Assembly (NCBI GenBank): GCA_013372555.1 | Contig: JAAPAX010000006.1 | Span: forward strand, 2,988,501-3,052,500 | Direction of reading: 5' to 3' | From: Elsinoe arachidis | Taxonomy: Eukaryota; Ascomycota; Dothideomycetes; Myriangiales; Elsinoaceae | DNA length: 64,000 bases | Shown here: positions 22,284 through 34,902 of the stretch, in pieces | Numbering within the stretch: the stretch's first letter is position 1 | Layout of the letters: every line of letters begins with the position of its first letter | The notes under the pieces: model-generated | Database searches by the model: none | The model's input: only the letters and a program-made list of their open reading frames with translations | Told to the model about the DNA's origin: nothing | Made by a program: the position numbers and the translations under genes

Positions 22284-25200
22284 CGCAGCCAGCCGACAGA
22301 GCTGATCAAAGGATTTGTCCGGATCTGCCAGACCGCCTAAGCTAATCCAACCGCATCCCAAGGATCTGCCGTCGCCGGGCTAGGGAAACAGCGAGAGTGC
22401 GAGTATGTGGCGAGCTGGATCACGCACTCACCGCATTTTTCGTAATATCCCAACTACACCGGCTGCTTTCATCTCGGTACAGGATCGTATGGCGTTCACG
22501 CCGCGTAATCGGCCGGGACCGAGCAGCCGAATGTTCGTCTTTCGAGATAAGTTGTATGACGAGTAGGATTGTCCAAATTGCCCATCATTCTCAATCCCTG
22601 TCGTTGGGTGGGAGTCTTTTGATCCAATCTAGGGCTCTGCTTCAACAATGCCATTTCGCTTGAAGACGGGAATAGCAACGCTGTGAATGGCTACACCGAC
22701 TTTCGATCTACTGTATCCTTACAATGCCCCCCACTCGCAGGCCCTCACTTTGGCCATTCGATGAGGGGAAGGATAAATATCATCCCACGAGCCAATCCTT
22801 CATTCCCGAAGAAGACCTGTCACGGCTCTGGGACGAATCAGAAAGTGTTACCACCGGAAATTTCGCTGCGCTAATGGCCCCGAGCACACTTGCTACCACC
22901 CCAACGATCGAATCGACCACCACCATCAATCACCTTGATACGACAATTGGTGAAGTCATCTCAAGACCCTGCAGTCTCCGACCGCACCATTTCATTGTTG
23001 TGTGCCTGACTAAGAATACTTCCGACACACCCTTGTCCAGTGTCCAACCATCCTAGCGATTCATGACAGTCGATTCCATCTCCGGCTCCTGAACCCTGTT
23101 CCTGTCAACCACCATCTCACCGGGGCGGCCTGATCCCCAAGTTTTGCTCCAATTGACTTTCTCGGCAAATGCAGTCAACCATCAGTCTTGGCTGCTGGCG
23201 ATACTTCTGTCTGTTTCACTTGGTCCTTTCTTGTCCTTGATCGCAGGTGCCAATCCTTCCAGCCTCATCTCACAGACCAGTAATGTGGCTGTGAGTGCCA
23301 AGCACTAATTGCACAGCAGTCTTCGCAGCATTGACGTTTGTGCTTGGCTCAGTTCAAAAGATCGCTGTTCTGTCCAAGGCTTGGGTCTTGGTATCGCCGT
23401 CCTGGCCGAACTTCTTCGCTTGGTAACGTCCTTCTTCATGCGTTGACGACAATGCCCAGACATACCAGACCTCTGCCCACAGATTAGAGCTATGTCTCTC
23501 CACGGCGATCGAAGCCTTTGATCGCCTGTTGAACTCACATCACGTCTTGGTGCCGACGCCAGACAGCCACAATACGCGGTTTCGGGCGACTTTCGGCCAT
23601 GTGACGCACCACTGCCGCCCCGAACGAGACATTCTTCCTGCAACGAAGCGTTGCATCCCAACTCGCCAATGTACAGCGTAGTTGTGCCAAGAGCATTCGA
23701 TACCACACAGGCGAATACTGCATGTCACTCGACCGAGTCTGGCCGAAGTACAGATCGAGACTGCTGACCTCCCACAACCAAGACACTGCTCACGAGACTG
23801 CCCGGCATCTTCCAGCTCGACCATGCCCACCCGAGTCAATGTCTTCAGATCTCGATGAGTTCAGGGCAAGTCCACCGAGATACGGATATTTGATCTACCG
23901 TGTCTATTTTCGAAGGTCACTATGTTGACCAGATTTTGGATGAAAGACCTCAACCAGCTCGCGTCACGGGCATGGTCCAAGCTATACGAGAGTTTCAACC
24001 TCCTCTAAACTGCACCGAATGGCGTCGAAGAGTGCTACTACCAGCTTCCTTTCTTTGATGATCGCGGTCCAGCCCCAATCGCCTATCACCAGACTTCTAG
24101 TGATATTCAACGTCACGATGCGAGTTCCACTTTCAAGGCAAACCATGACAATCATCGTATTTCGGGGCCGACTTCCGCGTGCAGATCATGAAGCAACGAC
24201 AATATCGATGATGAAGCGAAATGGCTGTAACGGCTACGCGAAACCTTCGACTCTCGACCGGGGAAACCCCTCCTTCATACCCTCCATCCTGGTCGGACTT
24301 CAATCTACCTCGCGCTTCATCGGCTTCGAACCGTGGAGAAAACACTCTTAAATCATCCTACTTACACAAGATTGGGTTGACCCTCGGATACCAAGTCGAT
24401 CTGTTCTCGGGATATGCTGAAAAACGCCAACGCCAGCAACTGTTCTTCACAATTCGCAGCCTTTGCTTGCTTCCGGTTAATTTGATGCGGAACGATTCGT
24501 CAACCTACCGCCTACTGCCAGGCGTCCTAGATCTTTGAGACTGGAAGGAGATCACATAGTCCCTGACCTGCCAATCGACAATCCTTCCGCGACTACACAT
24601 GAAAAAGCTTACGGGCGTTACTAACGCAGCTCTAGACACCAGAAAATCTCTGCCAACGACTGGTCCTACTCATAGCCACGGAGATCTGCAAAACTCAACA
24701 TGATGTGCCCTTGCACCGCGCTCATTGATCATCAGCCAGCTAGCCAGGGACTCCCCAATGATGACCTGAATGCTGACGCGGCAGCCCGCCCCAAAGAGGG
24801 CAGGAATGCTCGTAAACTATTCATGTCTTCTGGTCTTCTAGCTGGACGCAACTTTCGGTACCCTACTCGATGGGCGTAGACGATGTCAAAGCGATCCATT
24901 CGTAGGTTGCGCTAAATGAGGCAACCCGAGCGCAATGAAGATTCTACGTTCCAGTACGCGGATGTTATGCGCCAGTCGTCACCATACAGAAGATGGCAAG
25001 CCACCCGACGTGGAAGGAGCCTCAAGGAAAGAGAGCTCTCTCGCGAAGTGTCCGGCAGACACCATTCGGACTCCCGGCGCTCGTGCTCCTTTGACTATCA
25101 GGCGAGAAGCCAGTCTAACCCGGTAGGTAAGCTCTGCATGGAACCAGTACGAGAGTCGCCGTGAACAGCGCTTATCCGTCGACAAGCTACACCGTGCAGG

Positions 25201-26647
25201 TAAGTATGCATTCTTCAGCACAGGTGAGTGAGTAATAGCAGCCACACAATGGTCCTTGCTCCTCTAATCACCCGATGGCTAGGCCCTCCTCCAGCCGTCG
25301 ACTCACCTATCCCAACTTTCCTTTCTTGTTGTAGATCCGCTTCGACGCTGGCACGTCTGTCGAAACATCCTGTGTCATCCCCTTGACACGCCTCAAGACG
25401 TCCTCGTACTGGGCTATGCCGACTGTGCTGTATCCTTGAGATTCCATCGCCGTGACGGTCCACAGCACAGGGGATCGCCACAAGACTCATCGTGTCGCGA
25501 TTTATGCTTTCAATCACACTCTATTCTCCAAGAAGAGCTGGACGTTGCGGCAACTTTCTCCGCTCAGGCAGCTCTGCTCGGGAAGCAGAGCGCTCCTAGA
25601 CAACGCTAGATATTCGAGGATGTACCGTCCGATCAGGCGCCTCTCTCTACTGCCTTGAACGGGCTGCAAAAGTGATGGATCGAAAAAGGGAAATCTGGTT
25701 GGAGAGCAGCCTCCGATGACCCATCGGGGGGTGCATGTGCGGTGAGCATTTTAGTCAATGCTGGAGAAGGGTATAGTTGGATACTTAGCCTCTCCATGAC
25801 TCTGGTGGGATACTTCAGGCGACAACCGAACGGCCTCGATCGAGCTGCTTGGAGCAGAAGTGACGTCGTTGCAGGCCAGATGGTGCTGTGGTCACCCTAC
25901 ACTTGTCGTGTAGGGGGTCTCTTTGCTACGTATATGTGGCTGATCGGATATAGCAGACAGGCTGGGCTGCGGCTGTTGTATCCGATGAGCATCGATGTCC
26001 AGACAATGAATGTCGACAATCGGGACTTACCTAGGTTGCTTTCTCGTGCAATTTGGAAGAGGATGTTGAGTGCTCTTCTCGACGGGAAAGGTGTGCAAGA
26101 ATGTACAAGCATGTATAAGCAGAGAAACCTAGGAGGCAGTATGAGTTTCGGGTGGAATGCTAGTTGCTTTCTCCTGATACATAAAGTTGAAGCAGAAGTG
26201 AAGATTGTTCACAGCGAAACCCATCTCACAGTGACGAGGGATAGGATAGAGTAGATATCCAAGAATGTTCATGACCTCATTGCGCAGTCCCTGTTCTGCT
26301 ACGAGCCTGGAAGTCCTTTGCCCCTAACGCCATGCTCAAACTACATGTATCTGTTCCGAAATCCTGAACGCCTTGCTAAGATCAATACCAACGACCCAGC
26401 TTGACTTTGACAAGCCACCGCCAGCTTTTGACGGTCTCATTTGTACATTTCCCTTTCAATTCTCCACTCAGAGCAATGTATCAGTCCTGTGTAGTCCGAT
26501 CTGATCTGGGCCATCTCTTCCTCGCCTGGCTCCCCTTCGACTCCATCCTGGCCTCGTCCTCCCTCCTTCCATTTAAATGCTGTCCTCCCTTCGAGATTGT
26601 TCGACAATCTGCATGTTTCTCATGTTTTCTCTCTGGTCTGGAGCCTC
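22284..26647. other. Gene-poor region right of the transposon island
   Basis: About 4.4 kb of normal base composition up to the histidine kinase stop. Open segments occur on both strands but no gene can be assembled. Two plus-strand stretches look somewhat protein-like: 22,724-23,056, and about 25,338-25,606, which follows a pyrimidine-rich GTTGTAG acceptor-like site. Both are interrupted and lack recognisable domains. They may be relics of a decayed gene or chance frames. No RNA gene was seen. Confidence 0.4.
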
Positions 26648-29600
26648 CTACCCTACCAGCCTCTCAATCTTCGGCATCAAATCCACAATCCGGAAGGGCT
26701 TGCTTATCGCATCATCCATCCCACACTTCAGCGCCTCACCGACCTGCTCACTCCTCGCATTGGCGCTCACGGCTATGATGGGGATGTGTCCTGATATTTT
26801 CCCTTCCTCCTGCAGCTGGCGTATCCGAGCCGCGCAGGTAAGGCCGTCCATGATGGGCATCTCGACGTCCATGAGGATGACGGAGAGTTCTGGGAGGGAG
26901 GAGCGCGAGACGGGTCTGATCTCCAGGTCGGAGAACTGGGCGGTGGTGCGGTCTTCGGCCGAGGGTTCGATGGTGGTAACCGGGAAGGTGCCGTCGAGGG
27001 GTGTGTCGGCTTTGGATTTCTCCTCAGGACCTGAGTTGTCACCGCGCCAGTGTCGACTCCCTCGGATGAATTTGAGCGCTTCACCACCGTGGTTGGCGAC
27101 GTGGACTTCATGGCCGAGTTTGCGGAGTTGCTTGCTCAGTACTGCTTGATTGACGACGTTGTCTTCCACAACCAGGACGGAGTATCTCTGCCCTAGACCT
27201 TCGCCTGTCTTGCTGAGTCGTCCACTTCGCAGTACTGGGAGGGCAGCACTGTCGGGACATGTGGCCACTCGACCTTGAACGAAGAAGCCAAATTTGCTAC
27301 CTTGTCCTGCTTGGCTTGAGAAGCCGATCTCACCTGATTGAAGCTCGACTAGCTCGCGAGATATGTATAAGCCAAGACCGGACCCACCGTACTTGGTATG
27401 TGTCCGAGGAGAACCTTGACTGAAGCGCGCAAAGATCTTACTTTTCTCCTCCGAAGAGAGACCGCAGCCTGTGTCCTCGACCATGAAGTAAAGGTGGACC
27501 GGTGCGCCAGTGCCCCACTCGCTGTCTGACATGTCGGCTGCTGCAGTCGTGGAGGGGACGAAGTCGATCGGAAGACGGTCAAGGGAGGGCTTGGATGATG
27601 TCACACCCATAGTGACGGTGACGCGGCGGGTAGATTCTTCGCGTGTGAACTTAATCGCGTTGGTGATCAGATTGATGAGGATTTGCATCAGGCGGCCGGG
27701 ATCTAGCATGACCCACTCTGCCGAGAGACTATCAAGACCATCGACTGCCTGCTGAACTACCAGGTTGACTCCGACTTTGGCAGCGTCGAGCTCAAACATG
27801 TTTCGGATATCTTGCAGGATGGCTGACGAGCGGACCAGGGAGGGAGTTATCTTGAGGAGATTAGAATTGAGCTTCGACCAGGTGAGCACGTCATCCACGA
27901 TGCGTCGCTGATGTGTTGAGCAGGAGATGATGGTGTTGACTGCGTCGAAGGAGGAATCGTAGATGTCAATCAGCTGTTTTCGAGTCTTGGGGCTGAGAGG
28001 TGTGGTAGGCTCCTTGATTAGTCCTTCCATGTCGACGAGTGAGGCGAGTATCGAATCTGCGCAGTGAACCACAGCTCCGAGAGGGTTGCGGATCTCATGA
28101 GACGTCATGTCGATGAAATTCTCCTGCTGCCGTTTCGCTTCGACGGCTTCCTCGAGTCGTTTTTGCTGGACAGTTTCGGCCCATTTGGTCTGAGAAATGT
28201 CAAACGCAACACCGACCCAGCCGGTGATTTCGCCATCTTCGTTGATCTCTGGATAAGAGGCGGCCACAATCCACGTGGGGCCCTTGGTACCATCGGGGGC
28301 CGTCCAAGGCTTGGTCAGTCGGCATGTTATTTGCAAAGCCTTCTTCGTCCGAATTGTCTCGACCCATTTCTCCATGACTTCGGGCATATCCTCATCCACG
28401 ATGAGGGTGCTCCAATCGGCTTCCCAAATCCCTGAGTCTCCTGGCTGGAATCCCATCAATTCGTAATATGCGTCGTTGCAGAATTGAAGCTGTGCAATGA
28501 AGGTTAGCATCTGCTCTGATAGTGGGTCTAGTATTGTTTACCTTTCTATTAGAATCATATATCATGATTGGACAAAGAGCGTTTGACGCAAATCGGTGGA
28601 AGCGCTCCTCACTCGCTCGCAATTTCTCAGCAGATTTTGCGCGATTGATGGCATCGTTTTGACGTCGCTTTTGTGACATTATGTCTGTGACGCAGCCAGA
28701 AATACTAATGATCTCACCCGTCCTTGGATCCGTTATGGGGACAATGGCGACCGACACCCAGAAGCCGTCAAGACCATCCCGATCGGTCGGAGTATTGCCT
28801 TTGTGAAACTTGTAGCGCATCTCGGCACTGGCATGCTCTCCAGCTACTGCGCGGTCCCAGAGCTCGGCGCAGACTTTGACATCATCTGGATGGATGATCT
28901 CAGCCCGGCTTGTGTCGAGTTTGTCTTTAGGGTACCCCGACATGGTGAAGAAGGCTTCGTTGGCCTGCACCAAATTGTGTTCCAGATCAAATTCGTAGAA
29001 GCCGACATCAACCATTTCCATGGTCTTGACCAGACGTTCCCATTTGGCTGTAATCTGATTGGCTTCATTTGTTGTGGTTGCGAGCGCCTTTCTCAGGGTT
29101 TGTTGCTGCGTAGCCGCTTGCTGGGCGAGACGATCCGTTTCCTGGGCATTTATTGTGTTGGTGGCAAGATCGCCGAGTGACCTCATGAGGAACTGGAGGA
29201 AGCCCTGGTCATCAGGGGTGAATGGTTTGCGAGTGTTGAGACCGATCACGAGCAGGCCGAGGATGCGATTATCACTCGCGCGTCGGATGGGGCAGACGAT
29301 ACCTTTGGCGCATCTATCACCACAGCCACGTTTAGTCGAGAGCTGAATGATACTCTCAGGTAGGGTGCCATCGATCTCCCGGATAGGCACCGGATTGAAC
29401 ATTTGCTCTGCTTCTTTTAGTACCGGGACAAAGCACTCGGTACAGGTGCTGAGATCAATCGTGGCTGGTAGTAAGTCCGATGGCCGATCTGAGTCCAAGA
29501 TACTTTCCAAATTGTAGATGTTGTCGACTCCTTGCAACTTGGAGTATACAAATGCGAAAGGGAAGTCCTTGCCATTTGTGCCTAGGGTTTCGAGGACGGT

Positions 29601-30599
29601 GTTCCAGAAGGGAGTCATATCACGAATACCTCTGCAGGAGGCTGAGACCTTGGACAACATTGCTTTCCTGCGAGCAGTGACTTTCAGAGTGGTCTCATCA
29701 GTCGCTGAACACAAATATCCCCTCAGAGGCCCTTTCAGTGGTATGGTTGTCCATTTCATGTATATCTCTTCGAGGAAGCCATGCCGATCGATTGACATGT
29801 TGAAATCATTCATGATGTACGGTCGGCCAGTACTGTCAATGAAGCTGAAAATGCCGATATTGAGCTCCATGGCCTCACTCCAGGCCTGGAAAATGCCTTG
29901 ACCCATGATGGAAGGATGTCTGTCGCCAGAAAATTGAGCATAAGCTACATTGTATATCAGGATGTGGTCGGGTCCCATGAACAGACATTGTGGTGTAGGA
30001 TCGAGCAACATGACGTGTACCAACTGCAGTAAGTCGGCCGGCCAGTGTTCGATGGATCCGAGGCAGGTCGACGACCAGTCGAAATTGATCATGACATCCA
30101 AGTGGGCGGTAAGACCGCCGAAAGTGTTGACGGCTTCGTCATTGAGACCAAGAGCGTCTTTGAATAGGTGGAGCTTCGCAGGAGATATGTCGCATGCTAG
30201 CATGTCACCTTTCTCCAGCTCTTGCATGTCTTTCTCTACTGGTGGCGTTATGATATCAAAGGGTATCGTAGGTGGCTTGGTCTGAAAGGTTTGTATCACC
30301 CTCCACCTCTCCTCGATGATGTAGCCGAACCATAGCGTGTTCTCCGGACCAAGGTGTATATGGTCTTCTTGCTGGCTCAGAGGACCGGTTGGTTTTATAG
30401 TATTTGCCCACCTCCTAAGTCTAGCTCCCTCAGCCCCATCGTCAGTGAGCGTCCTGAAAATATCTTTGCGCGATCTGAGGCTCTTGTTGACGAAGACAGG
30501 CCGTAAATGAGCCGAGTCGGCGGACGAGTCGCGGATATCGATGACAAAGGACGGTCTCGGGTCTGCATCAAGTTGGGTGCTGAGGGTGACAGAGTCCAT
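26648..30599 (-). CDS. Hybrid histidine kinase with PAS and GAF sensor domains
   Basis: Two-component sensor feeding a phosphorelay (Ypd1-type phosphotransfer, then response regulators). Exons 28,542-30,599 and 26,648-28,489 flank a 52-bp intron (GTAAAC...CACAG, branch GCTAAC) and give 1,299 residues. No membrane segment is seen, so it is probably cytosolic. In order: an N-terminal fungal PAS-like region (FDWSSTCLG near 175), a GAF-like domain around 390-490 with CGDRCAKGIVCPIRR, PAS near 520-640, and PAS near 660-800 spanning the intron. Then come HisKA with the phosphoacceptor His in MTSHEIRNPLG (about residue 817), HATPase with N box NLITNAIKFT and G boxes DTGCGL and GGSGLGLYIS, and a receiver with VVEDN and the phosphoacceptor Asp in MDVEMPIMDG (about 1,227). 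The receiver holds an unusual insertion of roughly 50-60 residues before the Asp strand. The exact fungal HK group is undetermined. Confidence 0.94.
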
Positions 30600-32631
30600 A
30601 CTGATCGTCGTTCCGGTGTATCTAAGGCATTTGAGCCTGGTTATGGCCCTCCCGTCAAACCGAAAATGCTGGCTGCAAGAATATACAAGCTAGACGAGAA
30701 GTGAGTAGAACTGTGGTATTGTGAAGAGCATCGCGAAGGCGACTGAGAACGAGAAGAGGGCGGCCCTCAACAGGCGGAAGATGTTGCAGCTCACCGCGTG
30801 GCGTGTCTGCAAGACAGCTGCAATTGGACCAACCGTTTGGAGATCCGTGACAGTATAGACGGCAAGGTCGCACGACTAGGGGGTCTGGCCAGACGTTATC
30901 TATGGGATTCTCGGCGAGCAACATGGACAAAGAAACGGTCAACATTGCCAAGACCTTATTGCCGCCGTCCGCATGCGGCTTGATATGCATGACTGTGCAT
31001 GGAAATGTCTCGATGCTGCATGTCGAAGAAGAGGCAGAATTGAGATGCAACAGTGTCAAGACGAGGGAATTGACTTTTCTTGACAGAGGTCAAGGCAAAC
31101 AACCAAGTTGCAGATCTGCCGGGGAGCGAATTTAGCAGAGCAGACAAGCTTTTTGTCCCTCGCTAGGAGCCGTTCATTCGTCCGCAAGGAACTGCCCTTT
31201 CATGGCAACGAGCATTGGTCAGATGCCACTCTTGCCCACATGCGATGCACGTTGTTCATAGTCAGTCAGCCACAAGAACGACATGGTGCTCTACCTTTCT
31301 ATGTGGCAGACTGCCATGCATTGCTCAGCTTGTACTGTACGTTCGTGCATGGATTCAGGGACTGAGAGTCCAGAAAGACCCTGCGCCCATTCTGCATCTC
31401 TTTAGCAGCGACGCACGAGCCTCGTTTGTGCCGAGGCCCACAAACACACCAAGCATTCACCACTGCTGCGAGCACATTGCACCACCACTGGTCAGCTCGC
31501 CGGCCAAGCAAGCAGTCGAGGAGCTGTCGTGGCGGACGGGATGCGGTGAAGCACGAACATACCAAGACATACAGCGGACGACGTGACCTCTCTCTAAGCC
31601 GTCTTGCATGCATGTATTCTCTCCTCTGATGACGTCTCATCTCCGGGACGCTGACTGCTCATACAGCCCTTAGGTAATTCGCGACCGTGATGCTTTTACA
31701 TAAGTGCGCCCGGAAGTAAATACATACCTCATTTGCCGGACGGAACAAAAGGAATTCCGGACACAGACACGCACGATCAAACGAAAAAAAAGGGCAGAAA
31801 GTGAGGTTGAGCTTGGTCGGATTGGGACAAGGTGGAGGTGAGGCGTACTAGTAAAATAAATGCCTCATACGATGTGCGATGTGCGATGTGGTCGAGGGCA
31901 AATCGGCAAGACGGACTGCCACGACAAGTCATGAGTGGAGTAGCCTCATTGTAGTGTAGACAGAGACTGTGGCATCAGAGAAGAGGGGAAGACTCGCCCA
32001 TGACCATCTCCTGGATCTCTGCCTGCTGCACCTCCAGCATCACCTTCCCAGCCGTGTGCTTACGAGTATTCTCTTAGCCAGATCTGTATATCCTGCCGAG
32101 ATCCATCTGCTGCAAAAGCATCCCACTCTCTGGGTTTTTTTACACAGCCACGACGTCACGAAAAGTCTGGCATCGAAACGCGACAGCATCGGCAGCAGTT
32201 TGTCAGCATCTTCGACCGCTTTTCTGCGCTGGAAAGGGCTTGTCTCAAGCAAGACCGGCCTGTGAGCCTGCAACCGATTTTGCCCGCCGCTGCCAGGAGC
32301 CCAAACACGTCTGCGGTGGTTCATTTTGTCTGGCCCTCTGCTCACCCCTCACTGCAGGACCAGAGGCTGCACGCTGCTGCAAGTGTGAAGCCCCGTCTGC
32401 TTCTGCTGCGCGCTGCGGTCAGACCAGACCACACCTCTCACCTCACCTCCCACTCGGCACTCGGCTTCCTTTTTGTCTCTCTCTTTCTTCTTTCCACATT
32501 CACACTCGCCCTTTTCGCCTTTTCTGCGCGTTTTGCGCCCTTGGGCGTTCGTCTTCTGGCGGCGTCGCTACCAATAATATTTTCACGCGGTCAAGCATAT
32601 CATAGCGAACACGACATCTCACTTTCCAAGA
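30600..32631. other. Divergent intergenic region between histidine kinase and HAL-type kinase genes
   Basis: Two kb shared by two outward-facing genes, so it should hold both promoters. Open frames here are short and unconvincing. I see no RNA gene. Confidence 0.5.
32430..32631 (+). promoter_or_regulatory. CT-rich core promoter / leader of the HAL-type kinase gene
   Basis: A strongly pyrimidine-rich run (CTCACCTCACCTCCCACTCG, then TTTTTGTCTCTCTCTTTCTT) ends about 110-140 bp before the start codon. CT-rich tracts next to transcription starts are typical of well-expressed filamentous fungal genes. The start codon context is AAGAATGGCC. Confidence 0.45.
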
Positions 32632-34244
32632 ATGGCCGCCGCTCCAGCCAGTGACGCGCCAAGTACACCTGCACAACCTCAACCTTCGCCCGTCCCCACC
32701 GTCTCGACAGTCTCTGAAGACCTCCAGAAAGAAGACATCTCTTTACCACCTGCCTCAGCCGCCGCCGATCATGGTCACACCAATGGCGACGTCAAATCGA
32801 CCCCTGTTACAGGCCACCTAAAGAAGCCTACCTTCACCTCCCGACTGAGCCGCATGTTCTCTGCCAAGGACTCGAATGAGGGACATCGGGATCCAAAGAG
32901 AGAGGTTGCTGTACCAGACCCTACCATCGAGTCCTCGGACGAAACAAATGGCAATCCTGCTCAGCGACCCAAGTTGGGGTCGAGACAATCTTCCATGAGG
33001 AGGGACAATTCGAAAAGTGAGCGCAACAAGATGGAACGCTCGGGGAGCAGCGCTGGAAAGGACAGATCGGACAGCGTGTCGAATCAGCCTCCTCGCAGAT
33101 TCTGGGTGGACGACGCTGGAGAGCACCATCACTTCTTGAAGAGCGCCAGACGACAGGAAAAGCTCAGCGATATGCTGCGTGATTGGATGGGCGGAAAAAA
33201 ACGGGAACACCACGAGGAGCAGCCTTTGTCGCTCATGGCAAATTGGGTCGATCAGTTGAAGAATGAGAGGAACCGAGTCGCTCACGAAAAGAAGGACGGA
33301 CCCAACGCAACTGCAACTCTGGTACAAAAGTATGGCAAATGTCAGGAGATTGTCGGACGCGGTGCCTTTGGTATCGTGAGGATCGCACACAAACAAGACC
33401 CCAACGACTCGAAACACGAACAGCTCTATGCTGTCAAGGAATTCCGCCGACGCCCCCAGGAAGACCAGAAGAAGTATGCCAAACGACTTAACGCCGAGTT
33501 CTGCATATCTTCTTCCCTGCGCCATCCGAATGTCATCCATACCTTGGATCTGCTCGCCGACGCAAAGGGCGACTTTTGCGAAGTCATGGAGTTCTGCGCT
33601 GGTGGTGACCTGTATTCGCTGGTCCTGGCTGCGCAGAAGCTGGAGGTGGCTGAAGCCGATTGCTACTTCCTGCAGATGATGCGCGGTGTTGAGTACATTC
33701 ACGAAATGGGTGTTGCTCACCGCGATTTGAAGCCAGAGAATCTGCTCCTGACTACTCACGGCGCGCTCAAGATTACCGACTTTGGTAACGGCGAATGCTT
33801 TCGCATGGCTTGGGAGACCGAGGCACATATGACGGCTGGTCTCTGTGGCAGTGCTCCTTACATCGCCCCCGAAGAGTACACCGAGAAGGAATTCGATCCC
33901 CGCGCCGTCGATGTCTGGGCATGTGGTGTCATCTACATGGCCATGCGAACCGGTAGACATTTGTGGCGTGTTGCCAAAAAGGATGAGGACGAGTACTATG
34001 CTGCATATGTACAAGGAAGGAAGAGCGAGGAGGGTTATGCTCCCATTGAATCCTTACACAGGGTGAGTCCTTCAGAACTCACGTGAAGCGTAGTCGTTGC
34101 TGACCATCGCAGGCACGTTGCCGAAATGTCATCTACTCAATTCTCGATCCCAATGCTGGTCGGAGAATCAGTGCCCACCAGGTCCTCAATTCGGAGTGGG
34201 GCAAGGGCATCAAAGTCTGCAAGGCCGGGCAGGAAGGCTTATAA
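32632..34244 (+). CDS. Ser/Thr protein kinase of the HAL family (Hal4/Sat4, Hrk1-like)
   Basis: Fungal-specific kinase family that in yeast regulates potassium and plasma-membrane transporters. Exons 32,632-34,062 and 34,113-34,244 flank a 50-bp intron (GTGAGT...CAG) and give 520 residues. The first 230 residues are Ser/Thr/Lys-rich and probably disordered and regulatory. The kinase domain follows: Gly loop GRGAFG (about 241), VAIK-equivalent Lys in AVKEFRRR, catalytic loop HRDLKPEN (Asp about 365), and DFGNGE (Asp about 383), where N after DFG is typical of HAL kinases. APE appears as APYIAPEEY. The second exon completes subdomain XI (ARCRNVIYSILDPNAGRRIS) and a short tail. The orthology to Hal4/Sat4 versus Hrk1 is not resolved. 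Confidence 0.9.
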
Positions 34245-34902
34245 CAATGACAGCTCGGACAACAGTCCGAGTGTTACGACCAAAGACACTAGACCATGAT
34301 TTCGTTCGCTACGCCTTCTCCTTGCCTACTTCTTCCTTGACGTCCCGACATATTTCTGCATCCAAGGGCAAGATTCAGCGATGGCATGCGTGGCGTTTAT
34401 CAGCATTAGGCCAGAGGAGCAAAAGACAGATGACGATCTGAACGAATGATACCACCATTGCCACTGCGTGCCAGGCAAAACAGGACTTTTATACCAGCTT
34501 CAGAATACAAATATTTTCTCCTTTCCGTCTTGACCTTGTGCGACATGCATGGCAGATGTCCCCAGTGACATGTTTCACAGACCCTTTCACCACAATACCC
34601 AATCCTAGATCTCTGAACACGTGGGAACGATACCGAGGCGATGGACGTGGGATGAGACACGAGACAGTGGAGTAGGATGACGTCCTCGGCGTTTAACATG
34701 GATATTCAGGGTATCTTTAGTTCGACCACCTGGCTTTGTCCCTAGCCTGAACGAAAATTCGCTGCCCTCACACCTAATCCGGATTTCTTGGAGGGCTCTT
34801 GATCATGCCAGCACACTCTCAACTCACGGCCGAATGATTCCAGAACGGAGGACGTGATCATACAGCGACACGTCCCGCGGCGACTCGACATGCGATGCCG
34901 CA
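34245..34902. other. Intergenic between the HAL-type kinase and SLP1
   Basis: About 660 bp holding the kinase 3' UTR and the SLP1 promoter. The open frames on either strand have no recognisable features. Confidence 0.5.

Noticed and set aside
25742..26254. Plus-strand 170-codon ORF
   Set aside because: The nominal start is GTG and the first ATG is 18 codons in. There is no domain, no signal peptide and no splice context. The opposite strand shows a GTAAGT donor-like site but likewise no gene.
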